The notes under the pieces were generated by a model. That model was given only the letters and a program-made list of their open reading frames with translations, was not told where the DNA came from and searched no databases. Shown here piece by piece: positions 10,401 to 19,900 of a stretch of 64,000 nucleotides of DNA (positions are counted from its first letter, which is position 1; every line of letters begins with the position of its first letter). This stretch comes from Ixodes scapularis (lineage: Eukaryota > Arthropoda > Arachnida > Ixodida > Ixodidae), in the NCBI RefSeq assembly GCF_016920785.2, contig NW_024609846.1:83275816-83339815 (forward strand), in the 5' to 3' direction. Both the position numbers and the translations under genes were made by a program.

Positions 10401-13400
10401 TGTTTTCTTTCCTCTCGAAGGTAACAACTTCCTGCTTTCGCCGCTTTCATGGTGCAGTGGGAGACGGTCATTACGGTCATTACGTCGCGCGTCTATCACT
10501 GGGGCTCGTGTTAGCTTACCCGACCCATTTCTTACGCCGCTTCGCGGCGACAGTCTGCGGCGGCTCATTACAAAAAGTAACAAAGAAAAGGAACAAAAAG
10601 ACAATCCCGAGATGACACATTTCTCAACTTGTCTCAAGGTATTCTCCTGTCTTCGCCCTCTTGTGATTTTTCTTTCAGTCATGTAACCTGACAAGGGTGC
10701 TGTCCCTAGACCAAACGCAAATAAAACATTAGGTCAAAAGATAACAAGAAACCCCAAACCCTTACCTCGGGCCGTCATTCAACCCATTCCACAAATCGCC
10801 TTTGGACAGATTTCCCCTTTCGACAAGGTACCTTCGACGAATCGCCCGATTACGAATCGGCCTATTCGACGAATTGGCCTATTCGATGAATCGGCCTATT
10901 CGGCGAATTGGCCGTCGACGAGTTGGCCGTCGACGAGTTGGCTTTCGACGAGTTCGCCGGATCAGTGCTGTCCTTTTTTTTTTTTTTCTCGTCTTAGGGT
11001 TTACAACAAAGTCCTTTCCCTAGCAGCTCGCCTGCACACATTTTTACCTTAAAATTTTTGTTTTGAGCGTGTTTTCAAACGTCGAGCTACGAAGCAAGCA
11101 GACATAAAAACATAGCTTCGTGCGAAACAATTCATTCCATGCTCATTGAGAATATAAAATGTAGAATTTGTCACATGTAAAAGTTACTTTCACGTGTATA
11201 TAAAGTATGCTCGAATCTTAAATATCATCGGCAAACGCGGAAGATTTTGTCACAAACATTTTGCACGTACGGCATACACGCCTAGCAGACGTGCACGTGT
11301 CGGTGTTCGTGGCACACCGCTCTCTGTGTTAGCAAGGGTTATCAGTAGTTACTATGACTCTGCCGCTATAAACACGATTTTTTTCATATGAATATGTAAG
11401 GCAACTAAAAACAAAGATATCAGCACACTCACAAGATTAAACGAGTGACTGTGTCTCTAGCACACATGCACACACGCGCACATACAACACGTTGTATGTC
11501 AAGTTAACTTGGCTTACCTTTAATAATCCGATAACCAGAAATCCGCTCAGCACAATAACCAGGATGTTATCGGGCAGGAGAAGCTTCAACGACGTAAGCT
11601 TGTCTAAAAATTAAAAGAAAAAAGACAAAAGCTCATTATCAGCCTTGAGATGATGTCGCTTATAGTCATATTCCCACCCTGAATCTCTGTCGTACAAGCG
11701 TTTAGTGTAAATTGTTTTTTTCACACTTAAAATGAACATCGGAGGTATGTGCCAATTGTCCTTATGGTGCACACCCAGACCTGCACCGAGGCCGCGAAAA
11801 CCCGGTGGTAATGTAGTACCAATAAATATTCATCGGTTAAATTGAATGATTGTCACGTAGAGGACAAAACCTCCACTATTGGCTCTCATTAGTGGATCCC
11901 TGAATCGCCCCAGGAAATAAACACGGAGCTCAACAAAATAACACGTCGGAGAACATTGCTCGTGGTGAAATGACATGAACGCGCCAGGCAAATACAAAGT
12001 GTAAAAAATAAATTACATATTGCAAATTCTCATTCTCCGCCCAACTGTAGTGCTAGAGGTCCGCACCAGATGCTAAACGATTAAAAAAATAACCCTTACC
12101 TTACTAAAACAGGTAATGTGATATTCTGAAAATTTCAATGGGAAAGTGGTGGCCGACGGCGCCATCGTATACAGAGCTAAACGACATCACACAAAAAAAA
12201 AAATTGCGGTGATTTAGTTCGGCTATGCCAGGATATACGTAGCGTAAGCTTATGCGCACAAAATAAGAGGCGCTATCAAGCGGCTCCGGTGCAGCGTCAG
12301 ACTTGGCTACTGCGCAACGGAGGCGCACAGCTGGGCACGCGGCGGCGCCAGTGCGTCTGCCGCGGCTATGACGTCACTCCTCTGGAATGCGCAGACCGGT
12401 GAGGCGGGCGCGGCGGTGGCGGAGCGCGCGGTGGCGGCGGCTCCGGCGCGCTAGCTGTGCGCCGTGTGACGTCACTGCCCCTCGCACATGCGCAGCACGG
12501 AGCACGGCTCATTATGCGAGTCACGAGAAACTGCTCAACCTCGGCCAGTCTAACTCACGCTACAAAAAAAAAAAAAAAAAAAAAAAAAAAGGCCACCATT
12601 TTTGCATTGAAATTTTCAGAAAATGTTACATCTTTTGAATAAGATAACGGTTTGTTCTGTAACGTGGACATCTAGTTCGGACCGCCGCAGCTACATTCGG
12701 GCGGAGGCTAAGCGTAATGTAGTTTTGCGTTAAAAATATTTTCCCCCCTTTTTAACATTCTGCAGAACAATGCGCGTCTCTTCCTGCATAAGAGGGGAAT
12801 TAGGAAAACGTTAGAACTCTCCGTGCATGAGAGAAGCAAAAAAAGAGTGCAATTTAATGATTACGAGTGCGACGAACCTCCTTCTAGAAGACAGCGACAG
12901 GACTGGGGGGCTATGTTGCAAATTTTGGACTCCCAGGAGACTAGGAAGAAGGAAGTGACGTCAACAACGCAGCACACGCAGATTGGATGTTGATATTTTT
13001 TTTCTCCTGTCAACATCCAATTTGCGTTTGCTGTGTCGTTGACGTCATTTCCTTCTCCCTAGTCTCCTGGGAGTCCAAAACGTGCAACATAGCCCCCCAG
13101 GAACGGCAGGAAGGTCTTTCATTACTCCCGCCTCCAGCACGGGCTTCCTATACATTTATAACACTACGGCTACGGAGACAGCTCGGGTGACGTGATAGAA
13201 AATACGCCTTGAGATAAAGATAAACGTCTGCGATCGCGATCACGACGTGATCGTGACGTGAGCGTGTGAAACGTCATGCTCAGTGTTCCTTCCAAAAAAG
13301 GGCTCCTGGCCTATTCCACTTTCAGTTTTCGTGCGTATGGCGCGCGATCTGCTCGCTCTCCGAAGCGGCGAACATGCACGTGCTGGGTTGAGGAGATCGC

Positions 13401-16400
13401 ACGCTGGCTGGGGAAGCTGGGGACTTGTAAATATTGGAATGGCGTCTAGGTTCTTTCTGGATCGTCATTCGACGAGTTCTCTCCGTAATTCGCAGCGACT
13501 TGTGCTTCGAGTGCTCTGCGAGCAAGTAGACTCACGGGCATGTTTAGGGCGTACAGTGTACACTCAAGTGAAGTCATGTGCAATGAAATGCTTGTGTGCT
13601 GAACATATTTGTTGTTCACAGCGTAACAATCTGAATCGTTGCTGGATTGCATTCCGAATGTGATTTCGTTGTGGACTTTATAGTTGCGTGCTTGTTTATT
13701 CACGGAAAGCACGTTTACCTGAAGCGAATTACCCAGTTTAATGGAATTCGCCATCAAGCATATGGCCCATTTATGCGTGATTATTGACATCAAATATACT
13801 CTATCGCAAATAGATATTTAATCTTGGATAAGTCAATCTCTCTAAGCGTTCCATACATGCGTGATGTCGCCATAACTGTAGTTCATTGGCGACGTGCGCG
13901 ACCGAAAGCGTCGCTGTGGTTGGCCTTCCACGATTGGCCGAACGCTGACTATGACGTCAGAAAAGAATTTATCATCGACGGAAATAAGAGGAATGAAAGA
14001 ACTTTAATTTTGACGGTGTTGGCAGTGTTCCTTTGAGAGCGCAATGATTTCAAGCTTCCACCATGCTATTTACGAACGCCATCGAGCTCGTTGTTTGCAA
14101 GGTAATGACGTCACAAGAGGGAGCCGTAAGAGGGCGCCACTAAAACATCTCGCCGCTTATAGGAAACAGGAGCCAGTTCACGAAGCGGGACGAGCTGTCT
14201 CGTGAGCTGGCGTGCACGAGACAGCTCGTGCCGCCTCGTGCTCTGCTCGTGCAGCCCACAGAGGGGTTTTTCGCGCGTGCAGAAACACTACGGCTCTCAC
14301 GATGCACGGTGGCAGCGGTGACGTAATGAAAGTGGCTGTGAGTTTGGTCTATTGAACAGCGAAACGGGCTTATGAAGGGAGCAGTAACTCAAAGTATACT
14401 TTTTTAAAACATGACGTGCTTTTAACGCCGTCCCCCATCCCCAAAGTTTCTGCGTCCGTCCGTCCGTTCCTCCATGCATTTCCCGCTAAATTTAACGAGG
14501 GAATGTGGCGCCACGTGACCTATACTCCTTAAAACAATCAGCGGCATGTGGCCCACACGTCAACTAAGTTTCTCCGCTAAATTTAGCGAATAATTCGCAT
14601 CTTTTGGCCCAAACATTAACTCAGTTCCCTTGATAAATTTAGCGGGCAATGGACGTCATGTGACATGGATGTGCACCAACTCATTTACCTTCCATATTTA
14701 GCGGGAAAATGCATGTCTTGTCACCTAGACACCCATCCAGTTTCCCGGTAAATTTAGCGGGGAAACTGAGTGGTTGCATACCTCACGTGACGTCGATAGC
14801 GCGAAAATATACGTCACGTGAAACGAATTCCCTCACCAATTCCCTATAACGCATTTCATGCATTATAGGACTTTGAAGGTAAAGGTCGGTACCAATATTT
14901 TTTACAGAAATGCACGCTAGTTATTATGAGACATATTTTAACCTGGAATTTCGGGGGCTAAGTCCATTTGTTCAACTAAGCGTTTTTACCTAAAACGTTT
15001 TCTTACGCTAGGTTATGGGTCACCGGGACATCCGTGCTTCTTATGGCGCTCGCCAAGCTACTCCTTGAATTGGTTGCCACGCTTCACACAAAGCACGGAT
15101 GTCCCGGTGACTCACACCGTCACCAGACTAAAAGCCCTTACGCGCAGCTGCGTTTGAGAGCTTTGAGTGCGTTTGAGTGCGTTTGACTGCGTTGCGGCTG
15201 CGAGGAACCAGGACATTCATACTTCTTATGTCTCGTGCCAAACTATCCCTTGAATTGAATTCCGCGTTTCATACGAAGCACAGATGTACTGTTGACTCGC
15301 TTTCATTTCTTGACGCAACGCAGTCAAACGCACTCAAGCGCTCTGAAACGCAACTGCGCGTAAATGCCTTTAAAGTGGTACGGAAACGAAATGACGTGAG
15401 ATCGAGCTCTCTACCCATCGCTTCAAAGTCGGCGAGCGAGAAGCGGAATGCGTATCGCGCTCGTGACGTCAGTAGTTCATGCATGGCCAAGGGTACTGTA
15501 GTTGCGTGCGTTGCCACTTGGTAGCGTCGACGCGTAACAATCTCGCCTAGTAGTAATATCCGAGTACTGTACACTGGGTGCCACACTCTGAAGAAAAAAG
15601 GGTGTCAAAAGTTGTATTCTTACACCCTTTGTCCCATATAATACACCCCAGAATTTCAATTCGACGTACAGTGCCCTACAGTCGAACAGAGGGCCCAAAA
15701 TTTTACGAGGGGCTTGATAGCCGTGTGGTACAACATTTTAAATAGCTAAAATACGTATCAAAGACCACATAAAGCACCGATTTTTACAGCAGGGCCAAGA
15801 AAAGCCCGGATTATTTTTTTCGTGTTCAGTGAAACGTACATTAGCTATTTTAATAAGTTGTACCACATGGCTATCAAGCCCCTCGTAAAAGTTCGGGCCG
15901 CCTGTTCGAATGTAGGGCGCTGTATGTCGAATTGAAATTTGGGGGTGTATTATATGGGACAAAGGGTGTAAGAATACACCTTTTGACACCCTTTTTTCTT
16001 GAGAGTGCATAAGCACATCCGGGGTGAGGGTGTATAGGGCCTGGCAGAGGTCCTGGCATTATCAGATCAAGCCCAACTAACGTCTGCGAAATACGGCGAT
16101 CTGGATGGTGTAAAATGCACGTTGCGGAAACGCTGTGAAGCCATCAACGTATACAACGTATACATATTCCGTTAACCATTAAGCTGAGACTGCAGTCAAT
16201 GCCAGAAGTACGAGAGCTCGAGGTTGTTGATTTAAAGTGTTCTTCCGCAGAACGAGCACTCGCGCTAGAAATGCACGTCTCAAAGCCAGGAGTGCGGGCT
16301 ATCTCGCGCTTTTAGTTTTGGCTGCAGTATCAGCTTAAGGGTGAAGAGAGTATAGCAAACGAGTTAAGGCCGGTTCAGACACTTGCATTTGAGTGCGTTT

Positions 16401-16927
16401 GACTGCGTTGCGTCGCGAACTGAAAGCGAGTCACCGGCACATCTGTGCTTCGTATGAAGTAAGGAATCCAATTCAAGGAATCATCTTGGCACGCGATATA
16501 AGCAGCAGGGATGTCCTGGTTTCTCGCAGCTGCAACGCAGCTGCAACGCAGTCAGACTCAACTGTCTGAATCAGACTTTAGCGTTCTCCGCCATGTCACA
16601 TTCAGGACTAAGTAACCCCACGAGCGAGCCATACTGCCACCACGGCTGCCACGAACTGGCGTTGCTTCTTAGGAACTCATGATGTGCCGGCATTCCAACC
16701 GAGCTGCACAGACCGCCATTAGACACAATTTTGAAGAAACGTAATAAACCGCAGGAGAGCTGGTGAATGACATCCTTAGAAAATGTGAGGCGTACGAACA
16801 ATAAAAGAACGGACAGAACAACGAAGTCTCCAACACAGCTTGAAATTTATTGAACAACCATCACGTTATATACATGTCCCAGATAGGGTGACCACCTTCC
16901 GGCAGGCGAAATGCGGGACATCCTGAA

Positions 16928-16960
<33 letters not shown>

Positions 16961-19900
16961 CGGGCGGGGCGGGGGGGGAGGGGAGGAAGGAGGAGGAGGA
17001 GGAGGAGGAGGAGGAGGTAAAAGGAGGGTGGTATTTTCATAACTCAAGAAAAAAAAATATTTAAAGAACAGTCACCATCGCCCGCACCCCGATATCCTGT
17101 GCTCTGCGAAAGCATATTATACACCTGAAAATTGTGTGGCGGCAATTAAGCTAAAATAATTTTCATTCACAGTGATATATTTTTGTGTAATTGTAATGGG
17201 AAATAGTTTATTATGGGTGTCTAAGTTGAAACCATAAAAATTGACTGCAGCAGATCAAAATGCATGAAAGGGAAATAAGAAATCGTAAATCTTTTTCGGC
17301 TTATTGTTTCCTATCGATCCTTACTCTTATACTAACATGCTCTTTCACAAAATTAGAACCTTATGTTGCTGTTTTTTCGACCCTTGTGAGACTAAAAAAA
17401 AAAGCTTTACACAACAACCCTTTCACATGACACAGTATGATTTGCAAATAATTACAATAGTTTATTTTTCAACTTTTGGCGAGCAATTGTCGCTCGCAAT
17501 ATTTTGCCATCAAGGGGACAGGCACAACGGCACATGTGCGTCTTTTTCCTGCAAAAACGACGGTCGCTTCCCGCAGTGCTTGTATAGAAAATGGCATACC
17601 ATTAATACTCACATGCTTATCAGCGACCTCCGCGCTACCCCGTGGCCCGTTCTTCGGAAGCGCCATAATTTGCGTAGTGAATGCTACGACAATGTCAAAT
17701 GAGGGACATTTTAAAGATTTTAGTATTTCTTGCGGGACGCGGGACACGCGCTCTCAATGCGGGACAGTCCCGCGAGTCGCGGGACGGGTGGTCACCCTAG
17801 TCCCAGACCTCTTTCACAATTAAAATGACCTTCTCGCCCTCTACACAGTGTACCCTAACTTTTAACCTATACTGAGAACCGCACACAACCCAGAACCACA
17901 AAAGTTTACACGCCCGAAGCATAAAAGAACGTAAATCCAAACTTTCTCGCAATAGTATTGTGTGTGGTTACATTTTCCTTTGTTTTCCATTTTTGCATGG
18001 GTTTTTGCCCTTTGATGCTTCGGGCGTGTATGCCTTTGTGATTCTGGGTTGTGTGCGGTTGCCGGTATAGCTTAAAAGTTATGGTACACTGTGTAGTGGG
18101 TGAGGAGGTCGTTTGAAATGTGAAAGAGGTCTGAAACATGTATATAATGCGATGGTTGTTCAATAAATTTTAAGCTGTGTTGGAGACTTCGTTGTTCTTT
18201 CGTTTTTTTTTTGTTCCTACGTCTTAGGGTTACTATGGATACAATTTAGAAATCAGTTATATCATTTTGAAATTAGGTTTCTTGAGTTTTCTGCAGGCAG
18301 CTGATAAACACTAGTATAGGCTAGTGTTTCTGGGCTGCCGCCACAACATAGACCACGTCTAAACAAAGAAATAAGTGCAGACATTTCGTTTCATTACCCC
18401 TTTAAGCTCGCGTGACATAACGCAATGGAAGAAAACGATACTCTGTGAACCAGTCTTCAGATATAAACTACGATGCGGAAGCTCCCTCATTACTCCAGCT
18501 ATAATCATAATTTATTTTGACCCTCCAGGTGTCCATTGGCGACTTAAGTTTTTCTCGTACCGAACACATTACTTACATCTCACGGTCCCGGGCAGCTCTG
18601 GCGTTGATCCATTTTCGTGAGCGTACGAAGCTAGGATGACGACACACGCGATCGATGCTACGACGCGACAAATCTAGAAAAGAAGAAAATTGAGCTTGAT
18701 TCCTACGTTACCGAAATACGAAGGACAAACCGTTTTTTTTTTTTTATGGCTGTGTGAATTTCGGTTCAAATTAAATAACGCGTTGTCGTCCCCATAGTTT
18801 GTGAACTGTTGAGAGAACCGGTTGCCGATGGCCTACTTTCGCATTGTGAGGGTCATGAATGACGCAGTACTAATTTATTTAAATTAGTATTCGCGTATCA
18901 CTAATAAGCTTTCGTGTACATGCAAAGCAGTTATACTACAAGTTTGGTTATAGGCGCATTCACCGAAAACTAAGAGTAAGTGAAAGCTGGTTCACATAGC
19001 TGCGTTTGCTTATGACCTAGTTTTTGTGATCTCTTTAACGAGAGAACGCAATGGCACGCTGGCGCCACCTATGAGGAAGTCCAGGTACTGTATTTGACTG
19101 CAGCAAAGGTTTTGCGCTATTTGTGAGATTCGATGTATAGTACGTACATTCTGTATATGCTCCTCGAAGAAAGCAAGGGGCTCCGTCAAGCTGTTCTCAC
19201 ATCATTTTTTTCCTTGTTTGTTTTTCATTTATGTATCAAAATATAAAATAAAGTTCCTTAAAAAAATGGTTGTTTATAACATAGTCAAACGTTTTTCAAG
19301 CCAATAAATAAAGTTATGCGCGAAACAAAATATGAATTGGCAGAAACCCTAAATGTTTTACGGCTGCCCGATACATGGCGCCAGTGTGTTATCCCGTCGC
19401 AAGAGCCTTACGAGAGGTTTTAAGATACTCGGTCATAAGTGTGGGAACCAGCTCTTTATATCTCTAACCTGGAATGTCTAGAATAAACAACTTATTTTAA
19501 CGTGAAACGCTTTTCGGCAGTTTTGAGCTTAAGTGAAGCCACAAAAAGCGTAACTGCGAGTTAGTGGAGTTAGCACCAGTGAAGTTAGCACCTCTAACTC
19601 TAACTAACACTAACTCTAACTAACACTTACTCTAACTCACTCTAACTTTAACTAACTCTAACTTGAACTCGAACTGTAGCTCTAACTCTAACTAATAGCC
19701 ACCACTCACCACTAACTCCACTAAACACTCTTGTTAGCGCTAGTGGTTTAGCACCACTAGCGCTATACCAAGTTTCGGAAATTAAAAACAGCGCGGAAAG
19801 ACGAGGACCAGACAACGAAGTGACACGGACGTAGCGCTGTCCGTGTCACTTCTTTGTCTGGTCCTCGTCTTTCCGCGCTGTTTTTAATTTCCGAAGTATG

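Noticed and set aside
16847..17047. Proline-rich frame
   Set aside because: It is the translation of the G run and GGA repeat inside the hAT-like element.
19575..19725. Possible interstitial telomere repeat
   Set aside because: The unit is CTAACT-like, not the arthropod TTAGG unit.
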